Shown here: piece by piece, positions 46,618 through 54,720 of the stretch | Layout of the letters: every line of letters starts with the position of its first letter | How positions within the stretch are numbered: position 1 is the stretch's first letter | NCBI RefSeq assembly: GCF_900142295.1 | Contig: NZ_FSRL01000001.1 | Location: 3,100,001 to 3,164,000, forward strand | Length of the DNA stretch: 64,000 nucleotides | Direction: 5' to 3' | Origin: Vannielia litorea | GTDB lineage: Bacteria > Pseudomonadota > Alphaproteobacteria > Rhodobacterales > Rhodobacteraceae | Translations under genes and position numbers: made by a program | The notes under the pieces: model-generated | The model's database searches: none | The model's input: only the letters and a program-made list of their open reading frames with translations | What the model was told of the DNA's origin: nothing

Positions 46618-47157
46618 ATGTATCCCTTCATCCGCATGGCCAAGGAGCTCTGGCTCGCCGGCCGCCAGCCCGCCCTGCCCTTTGACGGCACCCACATCAG
46701 CCACCACCGCTGCTGGCCGTGGGATCTGGATTTCTGGATGGAGCTGAACAACGGCCGCACGCTCACGCTCTACGATCTCGGGCGCATCCCGCTGGCCCGC
46801 CGCACCGGGCTGGTGCCGGTGCTGCGCAAGAACCGCTGGGGCCTGACCATCGCGGGCTCGGCGGTGCGCTACCGCCGGCGGATCACAGCGTTTCAGAAGT
46901 TTTCCACCCAGAGCCGGCTGATCGGCTGGGATCATCGCTTCGTCTACATCGAGCAGAGCATGTGGCGCGGCGAAACCTGCTGCGGGCAGGCCGTCTTCCG
47001 CAGCGCCGTGACCGGGCCCAAGGGTATTGTGCCGCCGACGGAGGTGATGGAGGCGCTCGGCCTGGCCGACCAGCCTGCCAAGATCCTGCCCGAGTGGGTG
47101 CAGGCCTGGATCGCCGCCGAGGATTCGCGCCCCTGGCCGCCGGAGCGGGTGGGGTAG
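46618..47157 (+). CDS. Acyl-CoA thioesterase (4HBT/THEM6-like)
   Basis: The 179-residue protein resembles the bacterial hotdog thioesterases related to THEM6. HHRCWPWDLDFWMELNNGR near 32-50 is the characteristic acidic-aspartate segment, followed by LYDLGRIPLARRTGL. The C-terminal half forms the remaining strand region (RFVYIEQSMWRG). Activity is predicted on acyl-CoA, with no clue to chain length. No strong ribosome site is visible at 46618. It converges on the mscS gene. Confidence 0.85.
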   Translation: MYPFIRMAKELWLAGRQPALPFDGTHISHHRCWPWDLDFWMELNNGRTLTLYDLGRIPLARRTGLVPVLRKNRWGLTIAGSAVRYRRRITAFQKFSTQSRLIGWDHRFVYIEQSMWRGETCCGQAVFRSAVTGPKGIVPPTEVMEALGLADQPAKILPEWVQAWIAAEDSRPWPPERVG

Positions 47158-47170
47158 CGCACCTCGGGGG

Positions 47171-48544
47171 TCAGTCGGCCTTTCCCGCCGCTCCTGGCGC
47201 CTTCGCCTTCGAATCGGAGGGCTGGGACGGGTCTTCGTCGGCCAGCATCCGCACCTCGCGCTGCGGGAAGGGAATGGAGATGTTGTGCTCCTTGAACGCA
47301 TCCCAGAGCGCCAGAAACACGTTGCCGCGAATGTTGGTGAGGCCGCCTGTCGGGTCTTCGATCCAGAAGCGCAGGATGTAATCCACCGAGCTGTCGCCGA
47401 AGCCGACGATGTGGCACACGGGCGGCCGCCAGGTCAGCACCCGATCCACGCCCTTTGCCGCGTCGATGGCGATCTTGCGCACGACATGCGGGTCGTCGTG
47501 GTAGGCGGTGCCGAAAAAGATATCGAGCCGGACGTAGTCGTTGGAGTGCGACCAGTTCACCACCTGCCCGGTGATGAGATCCTCGTTCGGGATCAGGTAT
47601 TCCTTGCCGTCGCGGGTGACCACCGAGACGTAGCGGGCGCCCAGCGAGTTGATCCAGCCAAAGGTATCGCCCAGCGAGATCACGTCGCCGGGCTTGATCG
47701 ACTTGTCGAGCAGGATGATGACGCCCGAGACCAGGTTCGACACCACCTTCTGCAGGCCGAAGCCGAGGCCGATACCGATGGCACCCGACAGCACCGCCAG
47801 GCCGGTGAGATCGAAGCCCACGGCCTTGAGCCCGAGGAAGAAGGCCGCGCCGAAGAGCACCACCTGCAGGACCTTGATGATCAGCTCCTGCATGGAGGGC
47901 GAGATATCCTTGTTGGTGCGGATCTTGCCTTGCGCGCCCTTGTGGATGACCCGCGCGAAGAAGAAGAGAAGGCCGGTGATGATCAGCGCCTTCAGCAGGC
48001 CGAGGATGGACAGGCGGAACTCGCCCACCTCGAGCGCCACGCTGTCGAGCAGGGCCTCGGTGCTGCCCCAGATGCCCAGAAAGTAGAGCGTGACCCAGAT
48101 CCAGGCGCTCCAGCGGATCAGCTTTTGCAAAAAGGTGTTGCGGATGAAGCGCGTGACGAGGCCGATGAGCAGCCAGGCGGTGGCGATGGTGGCGATCAGC
48201 CCGACGATGTAGCTGCGCGAGGGCCATGTCAGCTCGCGCATGATCGCGACCGTGCCCCAGGCCATCAGCACGAAGAGGATGAGCCGGAGCCGGTTGAGCA
48301 GGATCAGGAGAGTGCGGAGCTGCCACTTGGGGCGGCCCTCCAGGGTGCGGATCCGCTCCTTGTAGCGGGGGCCCAGCCAGAGCCCGAGCACCCAGGCCAG
48401 CACCGCCAGCGCCACGATGATACCGATCTGGTAGAGCCGCCAGGGCTGGAGCATCGACGCCAGAAAGGTCTCGGCCTGGCCGAGCAGACCGCTGATCTCG
48501 GTCTGTAGCTGGAAGAGTTCTCCCGACTGCTGATCCGGATCCAT
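47171..48544 (-). CDS. MscS-family mechanosensitive ion channel
   Basis: This small-conductance channel releases solutes on osmotic downshock. The 457-residue protein has about five membrane helices in its first 280 residues. The MscS core includes GLAVLSGAIGIGLGFGLQKVVSNLVSGVIILLDKSIKPGDVISLGDTFGWI near 235-285, then a beta domain (VSVVTRDGKEYLIPNEDLITGQVVNWS) and a C-terminal domain with the typical IPFPQREVR motif near 430. The start MDPDQQSGEL at 48544 is preferred to 48574. It is longer than E. coli MscS (286) because of extra N-terminal helices. Confidence 0.93.
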   Translation of the reverse strand: MDPDQQSGELFQLQTEISGLLGQAETFLASMLQPWRLYQIGIIVALAVLAWVLGLWLGPRYKERIRTLEGRPKWQLRTLLILLNRLRLILFVLMAWGTVAIMRELTWPSRSYIVGLIATIATAWLLIGLVTRFIRNTFLQKLIRWSAWIWVTLYFLGIWGSTEALLDSVALEVGEFRLSILGLLKALIITGLLFFFARVIHKGAQGKIRTNKDISPSMQELIIKVLQVVLFGAAFFLGLKAVGFDLTGLAVLSGAIGIGLGFGLQKVVSNLVSGVIILLDKSIKPGDVISLGDTFGWINSLGARYVSVVTRDGKEYLIPNEDLITGQVVNWSHSNDYVRLDIFFGTAYHDDPHVVRKIAIDAAKGVDRVLTWRPPVCHIVGFGDSSVDYILRFWIEDPTGGLTNIRGNVFLALWDAFKEHNISIPFPQREVRMLADEDPSQPSDSKAKAPGAAGKAD

Positions 48545-48643
48545 TGCCGCGTGCCTCCCCCTGCATGGTTGCATGGGGCTGGCCGCTCCGGCAAGTGCCC
48601 GCGATAGCGCATCTTTTTTGTAACGCGAGCTTGAAGGCGCGTG

Positions 48644-49177
48644 TCAGCGGCAGGGGCCGAGGGTGGCGCCGGGGCCAGCCGCACGGGTGATCTCGGCCAC
48701 CGTCAGGCCGCGCAGCAGCGGCATGAAGCGGGTGCCGCCGTCGAGGCTGAGGTCGGCCGCCACCTCGCCCTTGGGGTTCGGCCCCGCGCCGGTGGCGCAG
48801 CCGGTGAGGCTGAGGGAGAGCGCGCCGCCGCTCGCCTCCGGGGCCTCGGCCTTCCAGCCGGCGATCCTGTGCTGGACCGAGCGGAGCGCGGCTGCATCGA
48901 CGGCGGAGAGCCTCCAGGCCGCCCCGCGCCGCTCCAGCACATAGGCCTCGTCCAGCGCCTCGCCTGTATCCTCGCGCCTGGCCGAGAGGCGCAACACCGC
49001 GCCGCCGGGCGCAACCGCCAGCCCCTCGGGAAGGTGCAGCCGTGCCACGAGGGCGGCAGGGTCGGCGGTGAGCGGGTCGAGCCGGGAGAGGCGCGCGGCG
49101 GTCACCGGGTCGAGCGTGGTGCACCCCGGCAGGGCGGCGGCAAGGGCGAGGCAGAGGGCGGCGATGGGATGGCGCAA
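48644..49177 (-). CDS. Lipoprotein of unknown function (177 aa)
   Basis: The signal peptide MRHPIAALCLALAAALPGC ends in a lipobox (LPGC), so Cys19 would be lipidated and the mature protein would be anchored to a membrane. The 158-residue mature part has a beta-rich look, with repeated short strands and two later cysteines (LTGCATG, LGPCR) that may pair. It is reminiscent of small periplasmic beta-sandwich lipoproteins but matches no known family. It lies upstream of mscS on the same strand, with a 99-bp gap. Confidence 0.75.
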   Translation of the reverse strand: MRHPIAALCLALAAALPGCTTLDPVTAARLSRLDPLTADPAALVARLHLPEGLAVAPGGAVLRLSARREDTGEALDEAYVLERRGAAWRLSAVDAAALRSVQHRIAGWKAEAPEASGGALSLSLTGCATGAGPNPKGEVAADLSLDGGTRFMPLLRGLTVAEITRAAGPGATLGPCR

Positions 49178-49204
49178 GGCGATTCTCCTTGATTCGAGAT
49201 ATTT

Positions 49205-49221
49205 TTATTGTATTACGATAA
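49205..49221. promoter_or_regulatory. Operator-like inverted repeat upstream of the DUF2975/HTH pair
   Basis: TTATTGT at 49205-49211 and ACGATAA at 49215-49221 form a 7-bp near-perfect inverted repeat (one mismatch) around ATT, in an AT-rich promoter region 29 bases before the DUF2975 start. The likely binder is the small HTH protein encoded at 49780, by autoregulation. Confidence 0.55.
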
Positions 49222-49249
49222 ACAAACGCCGTGAAAAGAGGTTTTCTCG

Positions 49250-49780
49250 ATGGCCAACACCCCCTCTGTCCGCCGCTGGGCGGCTGCGCTCCGCATCCTC
49301 ACGATTCTCGCCATGGTCGTTCTCGTGGCGGCGCTGGTCTTCGGCATCGCGCTGGCCGGTCTGCCCGACGAGTTGCGCCGCGCCGCCGCTCTGGCGCCCG
49401 ACACGGCGCTTGCGCCGCTGCACCGCGCTGCCGTGGCCGCCTCGGGCGCCATCCCATCGCTCGCCCTGCTCTACGTGCTCAGCCAGATGGCGCGGCTCTT
49501 CGGGCGCTACGCCGGGGGCGAGACCCTGAGCCACCACTGCGCCGGGCATATCCGGCGCATCGGCGCGGGGCTGCTGGTGGCGGTTGCGCTCGACCTCGTG
49601 GCCCGTCCGCTCCAGGTTTTGCTGGCGAGCCTGGCCAACCCGCCGGGCGAGCGCGTGCTCTCGCTCTCGCTGGGCACCGCCGACCTCGGGCAGGTGCTTG
49701 CGGGCGGGCTGATGGTGGTGATCGGCTGGGCGATGGGCGAGGCCGCGCTGGTGGCCGAAGAGAACCGGGGCTTCGTCTGA
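49250..49780 (+). CDS. DUF2975 membrane protein
   Basis: The 176-residue protein has four membrane helices (ILTILAMVVLVAALVFGIALAG, IPSLALLYVLSQMARLFGRYAGG, IGAGLLVAVALDLVAR and VLAGGLMVVIGWAMGEAALVAEEN). The ending EENRGFV is a family mark. DUF2975 proteins are usually followed by a small YozG-like HTH regulator, exactly as here. The physiological role is not known. The reading frame overlaps the next gene by one base. Confidence 0.85.
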   Translation: MANTPSVRRWAAALRILTILAMVVLVAALVFGIALAGLPDELRRAAALAPDTALAPLHRAAVAASGAIPSLALLYVLSQMARLFGRYAGGETLSHHCAGHIRRIGAGLLVAVALDLVARPLQVLLASLANPPGERVLSLSLGTADLGQVLAGGLMVVIGWAMGEAALVAEENRGFV

Positions 49781-49989
49781 TGGAGATCGTGGTGCGGCTC
49801 GACGTGATGCTCGCCCTGCGCAAGATGCGCAGCCGCGAGCTGGCCGAGCGGGTGGGCATCACCGAGCAGAACATCAGCCTGCTGAAGTCGGGCAAGGTGA
49901 AGGGCATCCGCTTCGAAACACTGGCCCGCATCTGCGAGGTGCTCGACTGCCAGCCCGGCGACCTGCTGGAGGCGGTCCCGACCCCGTGA
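49780..49989 (+). CDS. Small Xre/YozG-family HTH regulator
   Basis: The 69-residue protein is one helix-turn-helix domain. DVMLALRKMRSRELAERVGITEQNISLLKSGKVKGIRFETLARICEVLDCQPGDLL is a full HTH_XRE pattern with recognition helix near 28-40. The ATG overlaps the stop of the DUF2975 gene (TGATG). It probably controls the pair through the inverted repeat upstream, which is inferred from position. A GCCCCC/GGGGGC hairpin lies at the stop codon without a T-run. Confidence 0.88.
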   Translation: MEIVVRLDVMLALRKMRSRELAERVGITEQNISLLKSGKVKGIRFETLARICEVLDCQPGDLLEAVPTP

Positions 49990-50032
49990 GCCCCCTTGCC
50001 GCACGGGGGCCGCAGGTGTATCTCCCCCGGTC

Positions 50033-50119
50033 ATGAGAGTGGTTTTCGATATGGACGACCGGGCCCGCCTGCCGTGGCGGTTCTTTGGTGCAAGCCTGAC
50101 GATCCTCGCCTCGCTATGA
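50033..50119 (+). CDS. Possible 28-codon leader ORF upstream of leuC
   Basis: The frame reads [19 protein letters not shown] at its start and ends near LTILASL, 62 bases before leuC. Four of 28 codons are leucine. That is more than usual but much less than in classical leucine leader peptides, and no strong Shine-Dalgarno site or clear attenuator was seen. It could be a regulatory leader, a tiny membrane peptide or noise. Confidence 0.3.
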   Translation: MRVVFDMDDRARLPWRFFGASLTILASL

Positions 50120-50181
50120 GGCGCGGCGCCGACGCGCGCCCTCCGCAATCGAACCCCCACGCACATCAAGGGAGAGGACTC

Positions 50182-51588
50182 ATGTCCCCCAAGACACTGT
50201 ATGACAAGATATGGGATGCCCACCTGGCGCATGAAGCCGAGGACGGCACCTGCCTGCTCTACATCGACCGGCACCTGGTGCACGAGGTGACCAGCCCGCA
50301 GGCCTTCGAAGGGCTGCGCATGGCCGGCCGCAAGGTGCATGCGCCCGACAAGACCATCGCCGTGCCCGACCACAACGTGCCCACCACCGAGGGCCGCGAC
50401 GACCCGGCACAGATGACCGAGGACAGCCGCATCCAGGTGGACGCGCTCGACAAGAACGCCAAGGACTTCGGCATCCACTACTACCCGGTCAGCGACATCC
50501 GGCAGGGGATCGTGCACATCGTCGGCCCCGAGCAGGGCTGGACCCTGCCCGGCATGACGGTGGTCTGCGGTGACAGCCACACCGCCACCCACGGGGCCTT
50601 CGGGGCGCTGGCGCATGGCATCGGCACCTCCGAGGTGGAGCACGTGCTGGCCACCCAGACGCTGATCCAGCGCAAGGGCAAGAACATGAAGGTGGAGATC
50701 ACCGGCAAGCTCGCGCCGGGCGTCACCGCCAAGGACATCACCCTTGCCGTCATCGGCAAGACCGGCACCGCCGGCGGCACCGGCCACGTCATCGAGTATT
50801 GCGGCGAGGCGATCCGCTCGCTCTCGATGGAAGGCCGGATGACCGTGTGCAACATGGCGATCGAGGGCGGCGCCCGCGCCGGCCTGATCGCGCCTGACGA
50901 GACCACCTTCGAATATGTCAAAGGGCGGCCGCACGCGCCGAAGGGTGCCCAGTGGGAGGCCGCGCTGGCCTGGTGGAAGACGCTCTACACCGACGAGGGC
51001 GCGCATTTCGACAAGGTAGTGACGATCCGCGGCGAGGATATCGCCCCCGTCGTGACCTGGGGCACCTCCCCCGAGGACGTGCTGCCGATCACCGAGGTGG
51101 TCCCCGACCCGGCGAGCTTTTCGGGCGGCAAGGTCGAGGCGGCGCGCCGCTCGATCGAGTACATGGGCCTGACCCCCGGCCAGAAGCTCTCGGATATCGC
51201 CATCGACACCGTGTTCATCGGCTCCTGCACCAACGGCCGGATCGAAGACCTTCGCGCCGCGGCGGCCATCCTGAAGGGCAAGAAGATCAAGGACGGCATG
51301 CGCGCCATGGTGGTGCCGGGCTCCGGCCTCGTCCGCGCGCAGGCCGAGGAAGAGGGGCTGGCCGACATCTTCCGCGATGCCGGCTTCGAGTGGCGCCTCG
51401 CGGGCTGCTCCATGTGCCTGGCGATGAACCCCGACCAGCTGGCCGAGGGCGAGCGCTGCGCCTCCACCTCGAACCGCAACTTCGAGGGGCGCCAGGGCTA
51501 CAAGGGCCGCACCCACCTGCTCAGCCCCGCCATGGCGGCGGCGGCGGCGATCACCGGCAAGCTGACCGACGTTCGGGAGATGATGTGA
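50182..51588 (+). CDS. leuC: 3-isopropylmalate dehydratase large subunit
   Basis: This iron-sulfur enzyme isomerises 2-isopropylmalate in leucine biosynthesis. The 468-residue subunit starts [14 protein letters not shown] with GGGAGAGG upstream. Motifs are [34 protein letters not shown] near 130-163, the first cluster cysteine in [13 protein letters not shown] near 348, and [11 protein letters not shown] near 410. Its stop overlaps the leuD start. leuB lies 6 kb downstream, separated by unrelated genes. Confidence 0.96.
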   Translation: MSPKTLYDKIWDAHLAHEAEDGTCLLYIDRHLVHEVTSPQAFEGLRMAGRKVHAPDKTIAVPDHNVPTTEGRDDPAQMTEDSRIQVDALDKNAKDFGIHYYPVSDIRQGIVHIVGPEQGWTLPGMTVVCGDSHTATHGAFGALAHGIGTSEVEHVLATQTLIQRKGKNMKVEITGKLAPGVTAKDITLAVIGKTGTAGGTGHVIEYCGEAIRSLSMEGRMTVCNMAIEGGARAGLIAPDETTFEYVKGRPHAPKGAQWEAALAWWKTLYTDEGAHFDKVVTIRGEDIAPVVTWGTSPEDVLPITEVVPDPASFSGGKVEAARRSIEYMGLTPGQKLSDIAIDTVFIGSCTNGRIEDLRAAAAILKGKKIKDGMRAMVVPGSGLVRAQAEEEGLADIFRDAGFEWRLAGCSMCLAMNPDQLAEGERCASTSNRNFEGRQGYKGRTHLLSPAMAAAAAITGKLTDVREMM

Positions 51589-52193
51589 TGGAAAAGTTCG
51601 ACAAGCTCACCGGCATCGCGGCGCCCATGCCGCTGGTCAACATCGACACCGACATGATCATCCCCAAGGTGTTTCTGAAGACCATCAAGCGATCCGGCCT
51701 CGGCGTGAACCTCTTCGACGAGATGCGCTATGACCGGCAGGGCAACGAGATCCCCGATTTCGTGCTGAACAAGCCGGCCTACCGGGACGCCAAGATCCTC
51801 GTCGCGGGCGACAACTTCGGCTGCGGCTCCTCGCGCGAGCATGCGCCCTGGGCGCTGGCCGATTTCGGCATCCGCTGCGTGATCTCCACCAGCTTCGCCG
51901 ACATCTTCTACAACAACTGCTTCAAGAACGGCATCCTGCCGATCGTGCTGCCGCAGGAAGATGTGGACAAGCTGATGGACGATGCCGAGCGCGGCGCCAA
52001 CGCGGTGGTGACCGTGGATCTCGAAGCGCAGGAGATCACCGGCCCCGATGGCGGCAAGGTGACCTTCGAGCTGGACGCGTTCAAGAAGCACTGCCTGCTG
52101 AACGGGCTGGATGACATCGGCCTGACGATGGAGAAATCCGCCAGCATCGACGCTTTCGAGCAGAAGGCGGCGCAGGCGCGGCCCTGGGTCTGA
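51588..52193 (+). CDS. leuD: 3-isopropylmalate dehydratase small subunit
   Basis: This 201-residue subunit forms the swivelling domain of the leuCD isomerase. The start [13 protein letters not shown] overlaps the leuC stop. [20 protein letters not shown] and [21 protein letters not shown] near 68-88 are the conserved active-site segments. Translational coupling with leuC ensures equal amounts. A strong terminator follows at 52213. Confidence 0.96.
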   Translation: MEKFDKLTGIAAPMPLVNIDTDMIIPKVFLKTIKRSGLGVNLFDEMRYDRQGNEIPDFVLNKPAYRDAKILVAGDNFGCGSSREHAPWALADFGIRCVISTSFADIFYNNCFKNGILPIVLPQEDVDKLMDDAERGANAVVTVDLEAQEITGPDGGKVTFELDAFKKHCLLNGLDDIGLTMEKSASIDAFEQKAAQARPWV

Positions 52194-52212
52194 GCCCCGC
52201 GAAAGAGACGAG

Positions 52213-52244
52213 AAAGGGGGCCTGCGCGGCCCCCTTTGCTTTTT
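52213..52244 (+). terminator. Rho-independent terminator of leuCD
   Basis: AAAGGGGGCC (52213-52222) pairs with GGCCCCCTTT (52228-52237) around TGCGC, and is followed by GCTTTTT. It ends the leuC-leuD transcript and separates it from the convergent membrane-protein gene. Confidence 0.87.
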
Positions 52245-52257
52245 CGGCGGTGTCCCG

Positions 52258-53457
52258 TCAGGCGGCCAGCGCCACCGGGGTCCGCTCGCCGCCGAAGTGC
52301 TTGGCGTTGAGTTTGAGCACCAGCGCGATGGTGGCGACCTGCAGCAGCAGGGCGGGCGCGGTCGAGGCCCAGTAGACGGCCGAGAACTTCTCGATGATCC
52401 CGGCGCCCACCAGCCCCTTGTTCACGAAGAACTGGAGCATCACCGAGAGCGCCACGCCGGGGCAGACCAGCGCATAGCTGGCGGGCGACCGCTCGGGCCC
52501 GGTGATGTAGCGGGAGAAGTAGCCCTGCGCCCTCATCACCGTCAGGCCGAAGAGCGCGGTGACGAGTTGCAGCACGAAGAGCGGGAGCAACAGGGTGAAG
52601 CTCGCGGCCGCACCGCCATGGACATCGAGATGCACGTGCATCCCGTGGCTCTGACGCAACCATGCGATGGCAACGACGGTGAGCAGCGGGATCGCGATGA
52701 GCAGGGTCGGCGCGGCCTCGGGGTTGGCGCCATGCTCCATCATCGCCCGCAGGCCCATGATCATGGTCACCAGCGCGATCACCAGCGCCAGCAGGATGAA
52801 GAAGCTCGACAGCATGAGCGAGACGGCGACCGTCGCCTTGACCGCGCTCATGGCGGCGGGGGCGGCGAGGCCGACGCCGGTCATGGCAAAGGCGAAGGCG
52901 GGCAGCGTCTGGGAGAAGCTGTTGTTGGCGGCGCAGTCGATCCCGGCCTTGCCGATGCGCTCGGCGAGGAACCGGCCATAGAGCCGGAGGCCGTAGCCGC
53001 CGATGACGACAAAGGCGATGATGGCGAGCGGAAACAGGTATTCGACCACGCTCCACAGCCCCGGCACGAAGACGAGGCCGAGGATGAAGCCGCCGTTCAC
53101 CGCCATGGCCAGGGCCAGCGGCACCGCGAGGAGCTGGCTGCCGGCGTTGGAGCCCATGAGCTTTTCGTAGCCCGGGGTCGCCCGGAAGGCGGCGAGGGTG
53201 CGCAGGTTCCAGACCAGCGAGCGGATCATCAGGAAGGCGAAGGCAGCGATGCCGGCCCAGGCCGTGACGATCATCGCCTGGGTCAGGGGCGATCCGGCGG
53301 TAAGGGCGGCCATGATGTCTTCGAACACCGGCACGGACTGGCCGGGGTGCGGCACCCAGAACATCAGGTAGAGGAAGAAGGTGACCATCAGGCCACCGGC
53401 GCCGAGCGCGGAGAGAAAATAGAGCGGCACGTAGCCCGTGCGGGATTGGGGTTGCAT
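52258..53457 (-). CDS. Polytopic membrane protein (possible TsoY-family)
   Basis: The 399-residue protein has about ten membrane helices and starts MQPQSRTGYVPLYFL, with AAGGAG 9 bases upstream. Notable features are a lone membrane-embedded cysteine region (GKAGIDCAANNSFSQTLP) and GMHVHLDVHGG. The general look recalls the TsoY family (seleno)protein group, but I cannot confirm this. The promoter region has both an FNR-type box and an ArsR-type sulfide-repressor operator (ATTC-N8-GAAT). That would suit a protein of sulfur or low-oxygen metabolism. A transporter or redox-linked membrane protein is likely. Confidence 0.65.
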   Translation of the reverse strand: MQPQSRTGYVPLYFLSALGAGGLMVTFFLYLMFWVPHPGQSVPVFEDIMAALTAGSPLTQAMIVTAWAGIAAFAFLMIRSLVWNLRTLAAFRATPGYEKLMGSNAGSQLLAVPLALAMAVNGGFILGLVFVPGLWSVVEYLFPLAIIAFVVIGGYGLRLYGRFLAERIGKAGIDCAANNSFSQTLPAFAFAMTGVGLAAPAAMSAVKATVAVSLMLSSFFILLALVIALVTMIMGLRAMMEHGANPEAAPTLLIAIPLLTVVAIAWLRQSHGMHVHLDVHGGAAASFTLLLPLFVLQLVTALFGLTVMRAQGYFSRYITGPERSPASYALVCPGVALSVMLQFFVNKGLVGAGIIEKFSAVYWASTAPALLLQVATIALVLKLNAKHFGGERTPVALAA

Positions 53458-53479
53458 GGTCGGGTCTCCTTGAATGAGT

Positions 53480-53528
53480 CTTGCCGACAATACATTCATA
53501 TTCGTGAATGTGATTTGATCCAGATCAA
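53480..53528 (-). promoter_or_regulatory. FNR plus SqrR/BigR-type regulated promoter
   Basis: On the minus strand, TTGAT-N4-ATCAA (53515-53528) is a perfect FNR/Crp-type box. ATTC-N8-GAAT (53494-53509, arms CATTCA and TGAATG) matches operators of the sulfide/persulfide repressor SqrR/BigR. TATTGT (53487-53492) is a good -10. With a start site near 53480, the FNR box is centred at about -41.5 (class II activation) and the repressor box covers the -14 to -29 region. The geometry is coherent. The promoter drives the gene at 52258-53457. Confidence 0.7.
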
Positions 53529-53871
53529 CCAGGCAGTTGGGGGGCCGACGGCTCTCCCCCTGATTCACCCTATGCGTGTCCCGCTCCGACCGCGTTAACA
53601 CTCGCCTTGCGGTGAATTTATCAACGGCCACAATATGTTGCGTTTCAGACCCCCACGGCCACTTTTCTGCCGCCAACTTGATGCAAAGCCGCACCAGTTG
53701 GCACCTGAAACCGCCAGATTGATTTAGTTAACCTTAACAGAACCTTGTGGCGGCAAATGAAAGACGGCAAAAATTGGGCAAGTTTGAGGCAAACCGTCAC
53801 AATCGGCGGAACACCGCGGAAACGGGCCTCCGGCAATGCACCGGGGCTGGCCGTCGGAAAGGGATCGAGCA
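53529..53871. other. AT-richer intergenic region upstream of the DNA at 53872
   Basis: This stretch of about 340 bases between two divergent genes holds no convincing ORF. GATTTAGTTAACCTTAACAG (53717-53736) gives a CtrA-like arrangement (TTTA-N7-TTAA, one mismatch to TTAA-N7-TTAA). I see no terminator or RNA gene. Confidence 0.45.
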
Positions 53872-54720
53872 GTGATCACACGGATCACAGGCGCCGTCGT
53901 GCGCGCAGGCCTTGTCGCGTTGCTCATTGCAACGCCTTCGATGCTGTTGCCCCGCATCGGCCCGGATGCCGCGCAGGTCACCGCCCTGCTGGCGCTCTTT
54001 GCCGCCGGCCTCACGATTTTCGAGTATGCGTCGAACTACCCGAGCCTCGTGGAGTTCCGCGATGCGCCGCCGTTCAACCGGCTGCGCTTCATCACCCTCT
54101 TCGTCACCGTCTTCCTGCTGACCATGCTATGCCGTGGCCAGGTGGAAGAGAGCGGCCTGACCATCTTTACCGAGGCGGTCGGGCGGGTCATCGGCGATGC
54201 GATCGACTTTCCCTACAGCCCGGTGCAACTGGTTCTGCTGAGCCTGCCCAGCTCGGTGAGCCCCGAGCACGTGGACCTCGTCCGCTCGGCGGCGGGCATT
54301 GCCTATCTCACCTCGCTGATCTCGCTGGCGGTCTTTGTCATCTACATCCGCGCGGGCGGCTGGCCGACCCGCTCGGGCGCCTTCAACGTCTGGGTCAACC
54401 TGCCCACCTTCGACCCCACGACCGGCGGCGACGTGGTGGACCGGCTCAACCGCGACGCACGGCTCAACATCACCCTCGGTTTTCTGCTACCCTTCGTGGC
54501 ACCGGCGATGGCCAAGATGGCCGCGGTGGTCTTTACCCCGCTGGCCATGGAAGCCCCGCAAACCCTGATCTGGACGATGGCAGCATGGGCCTTCCTTCCT
54601 TCCTCGCTCTTCATGCGCGGCATCGCCATGGGGCGGATCGCCTCGATGATCGAGCAGAAACGCCGCCGCACCAGCGAGGCCAAGCAGGACGACGTGGTGG
54701 ACACGCTGGCCGCCGCCTGA
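53872..54720 (+). CDS. Integral membrane protein of unknown function (282 aa)
   Basis: A GTG at 53872 with AAGGGATC upstream is preferred over 53836. The protein has about six hydrophobic segments (VRAGLVALLIATPSML, VTALLALFAAGLTIFEY, FITLFVTVFLLTMLC, IAYLTSLISLAVFVIYIRAGG, FLLPFVAPAMAKMAAVVF and TMAAWAFLPSSLFMRGIAMG) and a charged C-terminus (QKRRRTSEAKQDD). It is not recognised. Its last codons overlap the beginning of the following EEP-family gene, so the two are coupled in translation and may act together. Confidence 0.75.
   Translation: MITRITGAVVRAGLVALLIATPSMLLPRIGPDAAQVTALLALFAAGLTIFEYASNYPSLVEFRDAPPFNRLRFITLFVTVFLLTMLCRGQVEESGLTIFTEAVGRVIGDAIDFPYSPVQLVLLSLPSSVSPEHVDLVRSAAGIAYLTSLISLAVFVIYIRAGGWPTRSGAFNVWVNLPTFDPTTGGDVVDRLNRDARLNITLGFLLPFVAPAMAKMAAVVFTPLAMEAPQTLIWTMAAWAFLPSSLFMRGIAMGRIASMIEQKRRRTSEAKQDDVVDTLAAA

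Noticed and set aside
49989..50011. Terminator after the HTH gene
   Set aside because: The GC hairpin has no T-tract, so it is only mentioned with the gene.
53717..53736. CtrA-binding site
   Set aside because: It has one mismatch to TTAA-N7-TTAA and lies far from the nearest gene starts, too weak to call.
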